IMG/VR virus record: IMGVR_UViG_3300029882_000012
Coordinates: 64,001-94,297 of that record
Reading direction: 5' to 3' (one strand)
Source: a virus
DNA: 30,297 nt
The notes below the pieces were generated by a model. The model was given only the letters and a program-made list of their open reading frames with translations. It ran no database searches and was not told the origin of the DNA. Below are positions 1 through 7,322 of the stretch, piece by piece. The translations under genes were made by a program, and so were the position numbers. How positions within the stretch are numbered: position 1 is the stretch's first letter; each line of letters begins with the position of its first letter.

Positions 1-1621
1 TAACATTACCATCGTTTCTATCCAACCAGTTTACATTACCTGCTGCCAAACGTGATATTAATTGGTCAACACTTTCACCCGGATTGCTACGTGAATTTTG
101 ACGGAATGACTGCCAGTTGTTTTCAGTTGCACCTAAAATGATACGTGCTTTATCAAAAACTGGTTTTACTTTCGGTTCATTACGCCATGCGCTCATGTAA
201 GCAGCATATTCTTGAGGTGCTGTATCTTCAACTCTGTTTTGAACTCTTTCTATTAATCTTTTACCTTGTGGATCAGCCTTTAATTGGCTCATGGTTTTTT
301 TCATACCACCTGTAAAGGTTACTTGATTGCTAAGATTTGGTTTTGCCGCAAGCTTAACACCATCGGCTTTAAGTTCGTCCATTGTTTTAAGTCTTGGTTT
401 AGTTGCTGCTAACTTAGCCGCCAATTTTTCTTTCTCTTTCTCTTTTTTCTTAGCGGCCTTCATTTCGTCGCTCATATCGTCGTCGTCCATGTCGGCTTCT
501 AATTCAGAGCATAATTCAACAGCTTCTTCAGCCTTTTCTTTTTTGGCTTTGAACTCGTCTTTATCTTCGTCGGTTGCATCCGGCTTATCGGCTTTTTCTT
601 TTGCCTCCAAAGCATCCGCCATTAATTGAGTAGCGGTTAATTTTGCTGATTCCAATTTCACGGTTTTCAAAGCTTTTTCGGCTTCTTTGGCTTTAGCGGT
701 CATAGTGCCTACTTTTTCAGCTAAATCATTGGCTTGATAAAGCTTCTTTTTGGCTTCTTTTGAATCCTCAACATCATAAAGACCTTTAAGCTCGGGGGTT
801 TCCAATGTTTTTTCTTTGGGTCTGTCATCGTTCATGTTTGAACCTTTTAAAGCATCCATTGCCTTACCAAACATTTCTGCTATGGTAGATGCAAGTCCCG
901 ATTTCTTTTCGGTTTTTTCTTCAGCCTCTGTTACTGTGTCGATTGGCTTCGGTAAGTCATCGGCTTTCTTTTTGTCGGCAGCTTTTTTGTCTGCCGCAAG
1001 TTTGGCTTCTTCCTTCTCCACTTTTTCCTTTTCCGCAGCCAATTTTGCGGCTTCTTTTTCCTGCTCGTCCATGTTTTTTAGTTTTGTACTTAGAGTTGTT
1101 AATTGTTTTTCAAGTATTTTGATATTTATATCGTCGTATATTTTTGCATTCAGGTCGGCATTTTGTTTTGATGATAATTCTGCCTTTTGAACTGCATCGG
1201 GGTTTGACGGAATGCTCACCATACTTATTTCATAGATTTCAAAGTTGGTTGCTACTGCTAATCCATCTTTATCCGTCCATATTTCAGGGGTTTGGTTTCC
1301 GTCTTTATCCCTTGTTGTTTTACCTGTTGTTTTAAGGGTTTTAAAACCACCTATTGAACAAGCTGTTAAAAAGCCGCCCTCCCACAAATCGCTCGCTATA
1401 ACACTTTCGGGCGTGCTTCTATGAAATACCGGAACTCCTGTCCACTCACCGTTCTCATAGTCAATGTCTGTCATTCGACCTAATGGGTCACTTTCCCAAT
1501 TGTGTTGTTTTAAAAGAACGGGGTTTTTATTATACCTCGTAAAGTCTAAAACATCGTTCGGGATTATAAATCCCTGATCGTTTGCAGTGTTTGTACTAAA
1601 TACTATTCTCTTTCCCGGCAT
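1..1621 (-). CDS. Prohead protease fused to scaffold-like domain (partial, 3' end outside window)
   Basis: Capsid maturation protease with an attached scaffold-like region. The reading frame opens at ATG 1619-1621 and stays open for 540 codons to the window edge, so the C-terminus is missing. Residues 1-145 match the HK97 gp4-type prohead protease pattern: a conserved block NPVLLKQHNW with candidate catalytic His40, and EISMVSIPSNPDA with candidate catalytic Ser136. From about residue 150 to 420 the protein is rich in Lys, Glu and Ala, as expected for a coiled-coil scaffold. The last 100 residues look globular again. In known phages such a protease cleaves scaffold and capsid delta domains during prohead maturation, and the major capsid gene usually follows, here probably beyond the left edge. 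Protease call is firm; the scaffold role and catalytic residues are inferred from family knowledge. Confidence 0.85.
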   Translation of the reverse strand, partial: MPGKRIVFSTNTANDQGFIIPNDVLDFTRYNKNPVLLKQHNWESDPLGRMTDIDYENGEWTGVPVFHRSTPESVIASDLWEGGFLTACSIGGFKTLKTTGKTTRDKDGNQTPEIWTDKDGLAVATNFEIYEISMVSIPSNPDAVQKAELSSKQNADLNAKIYDDINIKILEKQLTTLSTKLKNMDEQEKEAAKLAAEKEKVEKEEAKLAADKKAADKKKADDLPKPIDTVTEAEEKTEKKSGLASTIAEMFGKAMDALKGSNMNDDRPKEKTLETPELKGLYDVEDSKEAKKKLYQANDLAEKVGTMTAKAKEAEKALKTVKLESAKLTATQLMADALEAKEKADKPDATDEDKDEFKAKKEKAEEAVELCSELEADMDDDDMSDEMKAAKKKEKEKEKLAAKLAATKPRLKTMDELKADGVKLAAKPNLSNQVTFTGGMKKTMSQLKADPQGKRLIERVQNRVEDTAPQEYAAYMSAWRNEPKVKPVFDKARIILGATENNWQSFRQNSRSNPGESVDQLISRLAAGNVNWLDRNDGNV

Positions 1622-1717
1622 TTCGGATATAAAAATAGCGTCGTGTTTTTGTATTGTATAATTAAAAAAAATAGTATTACTTTATTATATTAAATAAATA
1701 GTATAAATTTATACCCC

Positions 1718-1924
1718 ATGAACGAACAAGATATACTCGAAGATTTAAAAAAAAGAGTGAAACCTTATCAAGGTGTCATAGAGCAAGGTAATTACAGCAA
1801 TATGCTTATTCGCTATCGTCTTGGCCTTGTAAAACCCAAAACAATTGAAAACTTTTTTAATAAGTTGGGTTATGTAAAAGAAAATGGTATTTGGTTAAAA
1901 ACCTATGAGGAAGTATTAAAATGA
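1718..1924 (+). CDS. Small phage protein, GNY-motif family
   Basis: 68 residues, not recognised. It contains VIEQGNYSN, resembling VIEAGNYPT in the protein at 5140-5544 and IIENGDYPN in the one at 6870-7088, so the three may be distant members of one family; the resemblance is short. The C-terminal half is basic with a hydrophobic pattern. It opens a plus-strand gene run and its stop overlaps the next ATG (ATGA), so the two are probably co-translated. The element TAAATTTA lies just upstream of the start and could be a weak -7 box, with no clear -33 TTTG. Confidence 0.6.
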   Translation: MNEQDILEDLKKRVKPYQGVIEQGNYSNMLIRYRLGLVKPKTIENFFNKLGYVKENGIWLKTYEEVLK

Positions 1925-2226
1925 TTCCTGAAATAAATGTAGGGAATTCAATTATTCAGGTGGGATATGCCGAACCGCCTTTTGACATGAAAAAAGCGGT
2001 TGAAGATGCTTTCCGTATCGGTGGTAATATTTACATTCATCCTATTTTATACGATTCAGTTTTCCAATATATAACCAACAATATTGATAAGCCTTATTCA
2101 GTTGACCCAAATTCTTATTATATGGTTGGGGCTATGAACATTGTAGTTACCGATTTATTGCCCGAAAATGAATTTCGTGTTTTAACTACTTCTGATTTTA
2201 AAAATAAATATGAAAAAGGGAATTGA
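1921..2226 (+). CDS. Hypothetical phage protein
   Basis: 101 residues, function not recognised. The start overlaps the stop of the preceding gene by ATGA and the end overlaps the next start by 17 nt, so it sits inside a tightly coupled plus-strand operon. The sequence is mixed alpha/beta in character, without membrane segments or cysteine clusters. The N-terminal pattern VGYAEPPFDMKKAVEDA is typical of small soluble phage proteins. Confidence 0.6.
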   Translation: MIPEINVGNSIIQVGYAEPPFDMKKAVEDAFRIGGNIYIHPILYDSVFQYITNNIDKPYSVDPNSYYMVGAMNIVVTDLLPENEFRVLTTSDFKNKYEKGN

Positions 2227-2518
2227 TATTAAAATAATAAACGGTTCGATGGGTATTCCCAAACGTGAATTTATTGGTGAAACAAAATGGCGTAAAGCTA
2301 AACCACATTCTCATCATGCTGATGCTATGGATTATTTTTTTATGAATGTATTTAATCATACCGAAGACATTGATTACGAAGATGTAACCGACTTACCCGA
2401 ATTAACCACCGAATTTTCAAAGCAACTTTCTGAATATAATAAACTTCACACTCATGATAGTTTATTTAATCAACCCCAACATATTGCTTTTTTGGGCCAC
2501 GATTTAAACCATAAATAA
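2210..2518 (+). CDS. Hypothetical His-rich phage protein
   Basis: 102 residues, not recognised. The central stretch KPHSHHADAMDYFF is His-rich; HxDAxDY resembles a motif near the C-terminus of some terminases, but nothing else supports that relationship. The C-terminal half is acidic, then His-rich again. It overlaps the preceding gene by 17 nt and its TAA stop shares one base with the ATG of the next small membrane protein gene. Confidence 0.6.
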   Translation: MKKGIDIKIINGSMGIPKREFIGETKWRKAKPHSHHADAMDYFFMNVFNHTEDIDYEDVTDLPELTTEFSKQLSEYNKLHTHDSLFNQPQHIAFLGHDLNHK

Positions 2519-2622
2519 TGCCAGTTTCAATTGCGATTTTATTGTTGTTTTTATTGTGGATTGTTTTACCCTCCATTTCAAATTTCATTAAAAAAAGAAA
2601 ACATGATAAAAATTCTAAATAA
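2518..2622 (+). CDS. 34-residue single-pass membrane protein
   Basis: ATG at 2518-2520 overlaps the TAA of the upstream gene by one base. Residues 3-23 form one strongly hydrophobic segment, followed by a short basic Lys/Arg/His tail, the topology of a small inner-membrane protein with a cytoplasmic C-terminus. It overlaps the next gene by 20 nt in another frame. Holin-like or regulatory roles are possible but unsupported. Confidence 0.5.
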   Translation: MPVSIAILLLFLLWIVLPSISNFIKKRKHDKNSK

Positions 2623-2950
2623 ATTCCTTTGGCTTTTTGGTTGCAAGGTAACCAATGAAGTCTCTTACTCGGTTACTTGCGCTCATCCTATGGATATTAG
2701 CTTTATGGAAAATGGCGGTGCTTCTATACGGATGCAAATTGAACGCGCTGAATATAAAAGTCAGTGGTGTTTAACTATTTGGGGTAAACGATTTAATCTT
2801 AAAAATCCTAAAATCACAACTACAAATGTTCAAAATGTTTTTGCCGATGTTCAAACCAAGTCATCACCCAAAGTTTGGAGTGCTTCGGGTTCGATAAAAT
2901 ATACCAATGAAGACTTTAAAGATATTATAGACACAATTAATAAATTATAA
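2603..2950 (+). CDS. Hypothetical phage protein
   Basis: 115 residues from ATG 2603-2605; a longer frame opens upstream, but its first 24 codons coincide with the small membrane protein gene and look non-coding. The N-terminus is short and hydrophobic (FLWLFGC) and could be a signal or anchor, with a Cys that might be a lipobox though the match is poor. The rest looks soluble and beta-rich. Function unknown. Confidence 0.6.
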   Translation: MIKILNKFLWLFGCKVTNEVSYSVTCAHPMDISFMENGGASIRMQIERAEYKSQWCLTIWGKRFNLKNPKITTTNVQNVFADVQTKSSPKVWSASGSIKYTNEDFKDIIDTINKL

Positions 2951-2952
2951 AA

Positions 2953-3195
2953 ATGAAAATAATTATTGCTTTAGTCTACATCATAGGCATGATTATATCT
3001 TATATTTTGAGCCGTTGGACTTACCGGAAATTTTGTAATGAAAATGAATTAGAATTTGAATGGATTGATGTCAGATTTTTAATGGTTATTTCATTGCTTT
3101 CATGGTTTGGCGCTTTTTCAGCATTTATTATGGCTCTATTATGTGGACATATAAAGATTTTTAAAGACAAGACAAAGCCCCCAACTTGGCTTTAA
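2953..3195 (+). CDS. Small two-pass membrane protein
   Basis: 80 residues with two hydrophobic segments, about residues 3-20 and 42-65, separated by a charged loop rich in Glu and ending in a basic Lys-rich tail. It starts 2 nt after the preceding stop. The gene converges with a minus-strand membrane micro-gene at 3192-3347 and the stops overlap. Both contain LMVI followed by LSW and end near GH. Size and topology fit holin-like proteins, but no lysis enzyme lies next to it, so the role is open. Confidence 0.55.
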   Translation: MKIIIALVYIIGMIISYILSRWTYRKFCNENELEFEWIDVRFLMVISLLSWFGAFSAFIMALLCGHIKIFKDKTKPPTWL

Positions 3196-3347
3196 TGTCC
3201 TCGCATAAAATAAATGGTCAAACACCATGAAAGTGAATCCATAATAACCATTAACCACCACGCAGCCTCGGTCGTCATCTTATCAATAGCTTTAAAGCAA
3301 ATTATTGCAAGGAATAAAAATAAAAAGGGTAAAATTGAAGTTGTCAT
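3192..3347 (-). CDS. 51-residue two-pass membrane protein
   Basis: ATG at 3345-3347, stop at 3192-3194. Two hydrophobic segments, about residues 3-18 and 28-46, are separated by a short charged loop (IDKMTTEAAWW). It faces the membrane protein at 2953-3195 with overlapping stops and is the only minus-strand gene in this plus-strand run. The sequence looks like a real membrane protein rather than an antisense shadow, because the facing plus-strand frames are closed. Confidence 0.45.
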   Translation of the reverse strand: MTTSILPFLFLFLAIICFKAIDKMTTEAAWWLMVIMDSLSWCLTIYFMRGH

Positions 3348-3383
3348 AAATTGTTAACGAAATAAATTTAAAAATGTTTTAAT

Positions 3384-3641
3384 ATGGATTCAGACAAAAA
3401 AATAGGGGATGCCGTTGTCGTTAATCTCGGTCACTCTGGTTTAATCAGAGATTGCTTTATTCGTGCTGTTAAATTTACAGAAAGTAAAGTTTTATATGAT
3501 GTTGAAGTTTTTCCTTTTTTGGATGAACCCGACAATGAACATCTTTCTGTTTTATTAATTGATGTTAAAAGTTACTACGTTGAACATCCCGAAGATAGGT
3601 TTACAGGAAAAACAAACATGCCATTCAATGAACAAGAATAA
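3384..3641 (+). CDS. Hypothetical phage protein
   Basis: 85 residues, not recognised. The sequence suggests a small beta-barrel (IGDAVVVNL, then RAVKFTESKVLYDVEVF), a pattern common in phage proteins with a KOW- or SH3-like fold, but no signature is decisive. Its 3' end overlaps the next gene by 14 nt. Confidence 0.55.
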   Translation: MDSDKKIGDAVVVNLGHSGLIRDCFIRAVKFTESKVLYDVEVFPFLDEPDNEHLSVLLIDVKSYYVEHPEDRFTGKTNMPFNEQE

Positions 3642-3834
3642 AAAGATAATTAAGCATGTTGAAAATATACATTCCGAATTTGGCGATAATCTTTATGGCT
3701 TTTCGTTCCCGATTTCAGCATTAATCCCCTACCATGTTTTTGAATATTATGTTGAGGGTCTTGAAAAAGAAAAGAACACCGTTGATGTTGATTATGTGGA
3801 TGTAACTAATGAAAAAAAGCTATTAGGTTTTTAA
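3628..3834 (+). CDS. Hypothetical phage protein
   Basis: 68 residues from ATG 3628-3630. An upstream in-frame start would lie inside the previous gene, so the internal ATG is preferred. The protein is charged and soluble with a central hydrophobic pattern (GFSFPISALIPYHVFEYYV). It is the last gene of the plus-strand run and converges with the minus-strand gene at 3831-4841, overlapping it by 4 nt. Confidence 0.5.
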   Translation: MNKNKKIIKHVENIHSEFGDNLYGFSFPISALIPYHVFEYYVEGLEKEKNTVDVDYVDVTNEKKLLGF

Positions 3835-4841
3835 TCCTCGCCTTGTGGTACTAAATAATTAAATATTCCTCTAATGTCAGCAGAAACGGTACCTCCTGTT
3901 AGTGTCACAAAAATATTAGTCCCAATTTCAAAATATTGTTGCAACTCCACTAATCGGAATTGTATTAGTGGAAAATTATCCAATATTTCGGTTCCACCAA
4001 CTTCAAATCCCATGCTTATAATCGGGTTTCCGCTTGTTGGTAAAATTCCAATTCCATCAAATAATGTATCCGGTGGTATAAACAAAACCGCATCTTGTGG
4101 AATGTCAATCGCTCTATTTATCATCGTTATTGCTATTACGTTTTGGTCTTCATTTAATTGAGTAATGGTGTTTAAAATTACATCTTCTTGGGTGTACAAG
4201 GTTTTATCATCAAGTGCCGTACTTGCAAAAAGTATTTTATATCCCATTATAATCCCTGTTTGGTCTAATGGGTCTGCGGTTGTAATTCCTTTAAAAGTCA
4301 ACTGGAATCCAAATAAATTAAAAATATCAACCATTCCCTGTGTTAACCATGACGTTCCTACTACATAACCTCCATTCGTTGAGGTAAAGTTTAAATTATC
4401 GACTGTTGAAATAAAATAAGTTTGATCTGTTATAGTTTGTTCATTGTAGGTTATTGATCCGTTCATTACGATGTAAACGATATTTGGCCTCAATGTCATA
4501 TCTTGAAACACTAATCCGTTTCCTAAGGAACCCAAACTAAAATGCCTACGTACTTTATCATTAAAACTTAAAAGGTCGGCTGAATAGCTTGTTGGGTCGT
4601 CATGATAGGCATCTGGTTCATAGGTATATGTGTCAAATCCCCAATCCCAATCCATCATGGTCAAACCTCCCGGAAATTGCAAACTGTCGGGTGCATCATT
4701 TAATCCTAATAAAAGAAGATGCCCGTTATTGTCGGGCGTGTCCTTGGGGAGAAAGTTTGTCTTAAGCATTAATTGTGCTCCCGTACCCTCAAAAAGTGCT
4801 TGAGCCTCGTTTAGTAAACAATTAAGGATTGTTCCAATCAT
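3831..4841 (-). CDS. Hypothetical virion-associated protein (336 aa)
   Basis: Soluble, acidic and probably beta-rich, with many Asp, Thr, Gly and aromatic residues and few cysteines, which is usual for phage structural or tail-associated proteins. No domain was recognised. It is the last gene of the minus-strand operon that begins with the transposase at 8239, and its ATG overlaps the stop of the preceding 68-residue gene (ATGA). Length, composition and the tail-to-tail junction with the plus-strand run point to a real gene; a structural role is only an inference from composition and context. Confidence 0.65.
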   Translation of the reverse strand: MIGTILNCLLNEAQALFEGTGAQLMLKTNFLPKDTPDNNGHLLLLGLNDAPDSLQFPGGLTMMDWDWGFDTYTYEPDAYHDDPTSYSADLLSFNDKVRRHFSLGSLGNGLVFQDMTLRPNIVYIVMNGSITYNEQTITDQTYFISTVDNLNFTSTNGGYVVGTSWLTQGMVDIFNLFGFQLTFKGITTADPLDQTGIIMGYKILFASTALDDKTLYTQEDVILNTITQLNEDQNVIAITMINRAIDIPQDAVLFIPPDTLFDGIGILPTSGNPIISMGFEVGGTEILDNFPLIQFRLVELQQYFEIGTNIFVTLTGGTVSADIRGIFNYLVPQGED

Positions 4842-5044
4842 AACTCCACTTGATTATTATATACATCTCCCAAATCTATTTCATTATCGCCATTCATGTA
4901 ATTATTAAAAAGTGCTTTTAACCCGTCCCTAATATCCTTATCGTAAACATCAATTAGTTTACAAACTGCATCTTTAAATTCGGAAATATTATTGCATCGT
5001 TCAAACTCTATTTCAAGCCACTCTTTAAATGTTTCTTTGGTCAT
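4838..5044 (-). CDS. Small phage protein, paralog of 5577-5768
   Basis: 68 residues. The first 36 align without gaps to the protein at 5577-5768: both read EIEFERC, then IS(E/Q)FK, then a V..LID.Y pattern. This suggests an ancient tandem duplication around the gene at 5140. The conserved part looks like two helices with a single Cys. The stop overlaps the next start by ATGA. A terminator lies upstream, between this gene and 5140, so it may need its own promoter or read-through. Confidence 0.6.
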   Translation of the reverse strand: MTKETFKEWLEIEFERCNNISEFKDAVCKLIDVYDKDIRDGLKALFNNYMNGDNEIDLGDVYNNQVEL

Positions 5045-5073
5045 TGTTTTAAATCTTCATTCAAAGCTAAATA

Positions 5074-5103
5074 AAAAAAGCCTATATTTTCAATAGGCTT
5101 TTT
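5074..5103 (-). terminator. Bidirectional intrinsic terminator
   Basis: AAAAAGCCTAT and ATAGGCTTTTT form a perfect 11-bp inverted repeat around a 7-nt loop, with a T-run on either strand. It follows the minus-strand gene 5140-5544 and would end that transcript. Confidence 0.85.
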
Positions 5104-5139
5104 CGTCGAGAAAGGAAAGTGGAATATATGGAGTGGAAA

Positions 5140-5544
5140 TTAGAGTTTTGTTTTTTCTTTTTTAACGGTTGTTGGGTCTTTGATAACTACTTTTTTGCCC
5201 GCTTTATCCTCGTTTTTATGTGCTTCTATGTCTGGCCCCACGTTCGCTCCTGTTGCTTCATCTGTTGCGGGGTCACGTGTATAACTGGCTTTGTCTTTAT
5301 CGATTACCGTGGCTATTTTGCCATCAGGGAGTTCTGTTGAAACTCCGGGCTTACTTACGTCATCCGGGTTTTTACCGCCTATAATGTCGCTCAATTGAAT
5401 TAAAGCTTCGTCAATTTGGCCGTCACGATATAATTGTTCAATATGAGCCTGTTTCTGCTCGCTGACGTTGGTTGGATAGTTACCTGCCTCGATAACGGCG
5501 GTCAATTGTTTAGCATACGGGATGCCATCTACTAAGTTTTCCAT
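5140..5544 (-). CDS. Hypothetical phage protein, GNY-motif family
   Basis: 134 residues. The N-terminal 55 residues carry VIEAGNYPT followed by a helical stretch ending LYRDGQIDEAL, resembling 6870-7088 (IIENGDYPN and then MWAAGNTYGAI). The C-terminal half is hydrophilic, rich in Asp, Lys and Thr and probably disordered. Function unknown. It sits between two paralogous small genes and is followed by a strong terminator. Confidence 0.6.
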   Translation of the reverse strand: MENLVDGIPYAKQLTAVIEAGNYPTNVSEQKQAHIEQLYRDGQIDEALIQLSDIIGGKNPDDVSKPGVSTELPDGKIATVIDKDKASYTRDPATDEATGANVGPDIEAHKNEDKAGKKVVIKDPTTVKKEKTKL

Positions 5545-5576
5545 GGTTGATAGTTTTTTAAACTACCTATTGCAAA

Positions 5577-5768
5577 TTATATGCCAGAATTATTAAGGAA
5601 GTTTTTGTTTATTTGGTCTGCTGTTATTGTGATTTTTCTATCTGATAATTGAGAACTATCATCGATGTAGGTATCTATCAGTCTAAATACTTCTTTTTTG
5701 AATTGTGAAATTGTTTCACATCTTTCAAATTCAATTTCGATTAATTCTTTCAATGTTGTTTTTCTCAT
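5577..5768 (-). CDS. Small phage protein, paralog of 4838-5044
   Basis: 63 residues. The N-terminal half matches 4838-5044 (EIEFERC, IS.FK, V..LID.Y) while the C-terminal halves differ. Its ATG overlaps the stop of the preceding 201-residue gene (ATGA), so it is probably translationally coupled. No known domain. Confidence 0.6.
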   Translation of the reverse strand: MRKTTLKELIEIEFERCETISQFKKEVFRLIDTYIDDSSQLSDRKITITADQINKNFLNNSGI

Positions 5769-6370
5769 ACGGATGCTCCATTATCTTGTAGGTCACGAAG
5801 TTCTTCGGCATCCCCACCACTACCGTCTACTTTACCCAATTTTGTTTCTAAATTCATTGCTTGTGAATCATCATTTAATTCAAGTGGAAAGGCATCTGAT
5901 TTGGTTTGCTGTGTGCTCTTTTCTTTATATTCTACACGAATTGGCACGGCATCAAAGCCTTCACCCTCATCATTAAAAAACTTTAAAGCCCATCCAAAAC
6001 CATAAAGTAATTTATTGATTATTTCAGGCAATCCCGATTTTGAAAACTCCTCCCACGCTGCTGATTCTTTGCCCTCTTTGCCGAGTGGTTCTGTCGTTGC
6101 CGCAAGTCCCTCAAATAGATCACTCGGTAACGCAACTTTCGGTAAATCTTTGGTTGAACGGTTTACATCGGGTATTAATCCCTCTGGTCGGTCAACCTCA
6201 ATCGCCCCTAACATTGTTTTTAATGCTTCCTTATCAAGTGTAATTACTTGTCTTGATGATTGTAGTTTAACGGATGATTTATCTTCATTTAAAGACACAT
6301 AAACGGTATCATCTTCAAGCTTTCCGTTTCCGTTCCATACTTTTGATGGATATTTAAGTTCCTCGTTCAT
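5765..6370 (-). CDS. Hypothetical phage protein (201 aa)
   Basis: Acidic soluble protein with no recognised domain. The N-terminal third looks beta-rich (DDTVYVSLN, SVKLQSSRQVITL), the middle helical (a GFGWALKFF segment around residue 125), and the C-terminus is Asp/Gly-rich and probably disordered. It is coupled by 4-nt ATGA overlaps to both neighbours. Its position between small genes of unknown function gives no hint of role beyond co-expression. Confidence 0.6.
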   Translation of the reverse strand: MNEELKYPSKVWNGNGKLEDDTVYVSLNEDKSSVKLQSSRQVITLDKEALKTMLGAIEVDRPEGLIPDVNRSTKDLPKVALPSDLFEGLAATTEPLGKEGKESAAWEEFSKSGLPEIINKLLYGFGWALKFFNDEGEGFDAVPIRVEYKEKSTQQTKSDAFPLELNDDSQAMNLETKLGKVDGSGGDAEELRDLQDNGASV

Positions 6371-6696
6371 GTTAATATCATATAAGAATTTGGTAAATCA
6401 ATCGTTTCTAATATTTCCTTTTTATTTTCATCAAATAGCGGTTTAATTCGACCCTGATTATTCCTTTCTAATTTAACAATAATAGCTTTTTTTGTTTTGG
6501 AATTATATTCCATTATGGTCTGATATTTCAACGTTAAGTCTTCGCCATCATTTGATAATATCTTAATTCTATTGGCTAATGGATGCCTCGATGTAATAAT
6601 TGTTGGTTTGTGAAGTAACCATAAAAATCTATATACAATTCTTTTAATTTGATATTTCTTAATCCAATACCAATAATAAAAATCTGAATGCATCAT
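6367..6696 (-). CDS. Hypothetical phage protein with basic aromatic N-terminus
   Basis: 109 residues. The N-terminal 35 are aromatic and basic (YYWYWIKKYQIKR); the remainder is charged with beta-like strands. It is not clearly transmembrane. The start overlaps the upstream stop and the stop overlaps the downstream start, both ATGA. Unknown function. Confidence 0.55.
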   Translation of the reverse strand: MMHSDFYYWYWIKKYQIKRIVYRFLWLLHKPTIITSRHPLANRIKILSNDGEDLTLKYQTIMEYNSKTKKAIIVKLERNNQGRIKPLFDENKKEILETIDLPNSYMILT

Positions 6697-6869
6697 AATG
6701 AATATTTTATTTCGGCTTCTTTTTCTGCTTCTTCTAAAGCTAACTTTTCATCTTCAGTAAACTCAATATCAGAACCATGCCATCTTTCATTAAGATAGTC
6801 AATAAACGATATTCCCTCACATCCCGATACGTGTTGAATATACTTCATTAATAATTCTTTATAATCCAT
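6693..6869 (-). CDS. 58-residue acidic hypothetical protein
   Basis: ATG at 6867-6869 directly abuts the TAG of the upstream gene, and its TGA overlaps the ATG of the gene at 6367-6696. The C-terminal half is a strongly acidic helix (EDEKLALEEAEKEAE). The position exactly fills the space between two genes, which supports a real coding sequence. Confidence 0.5.
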   Translation of the reverse strand: MDYKELLMKYIQHVSGCEGISFIDYLNERWHGSDIEFTEDEKLALEEAEKEAEIKYSL

Positions 6870-7088
6870 CTATAAAAGTGTTTTTCCGGGTTTAGTTATC
6901 GGTTCTAATATTGATTGCAACTTTTGGATTGCCCCGTAAGTATTACCAGCCGCCCACATTTTTGATATTTCGTCTTTTTGAAACGAATTAACGGCATTCG
7001 GATAATCTCCGTTCTCTATTATTTTGGAATAAGCGGTCGCTGTTTTTCCCCAACTTCTACCGCCAACATTTATATTTTGCTCTTTCAT
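6870..7088 (-). CDS. Small phage protein, GNY-motif family
   Basis: 72 residues from ATG 7086-7088; a TTG at 7178 would give a longer version, but it overlaps the upstream intergenic stretch and is less likely. The motif IIENGDYPN and following helix resemble the N-terminal part of 5140-5544. The N-terminus contains GGRSWGKT, which formally fits a Walker A loop, but the protein is far too short for an ATPase. Confidence 0.5.
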   Translation of the reverse strand: MKEQNINVGGRSWGKTATAYSKIIENGDYPNAVNSFQKDEISKMWAAGNTYGAIQKLQSILEPITKPGKTLL

Positions 7089-7187
7089 ATTAAAAGAAAT
7101 TATTTGTGAAAAATGTGCATAAATGCTTCGACCTCCAAATGGGTATTTATTTTTCATGCCTTTTTCATTGATAATCAAAGCTAAATA

Positions 7188-7322
7188 TTATTCTTTGGTT
7201 TTTGGTATTTGCTTTTCAGTAAATTTACTTTTAGTTAGAAATAATAAATCTTTATTGAGGTCGGCTAATTTAATCGGGGTTACTTCAATAACCTTTTCTT
7301 TTTTTACATATTTTCTTTTCAT
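7188..7322 (-). CDS. 44-residue basic protein coupled to transposase
   Basis: ATG 7320-7322 overlaps the TGA of the transposase gene (ATGA). The protein begins with a highly basic stretch (MKRKYVKKEK) and is Lys-rich throughout, so it may bind nucleic acid. The exact coupling to a transposase gene is noteworthy, because an insertion sequence would normally end in an inverted repeat here. Confidence 0.5.
   Translation of the reverse strand: MKRKYVKKEKVIEVTPIKLADLNKDLLFLTKSKFTEKQIPKTKE

Noticed and set aside
327-1335. Several plus-strand open frames rich in Ser, Phe and Leu
   Set aside because: They are antisense shadows of the Lys/Glu/Ala-rich scaffold-like part of the prohead protease gene on the minus strand.
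2210-2518. HxDAxDY as evidence of a terminase fragment
   Set aside because: No ATPase or other nuclease motifs accompany it and a complete terminase is present elsewhere.
3874-4368. Plus-strand open frames opposite the 336-residue gene
   Set aside because: The minus-strand gene is longer, coupled to its operon and has better protein-like sequence.
6870-7088. GGRSWGKT as a Walker A ATP-binding loop
   Set aside because: The protein has 72 residues, no Walker B, and resembles other tiny phage proteins; the match is probably chance.
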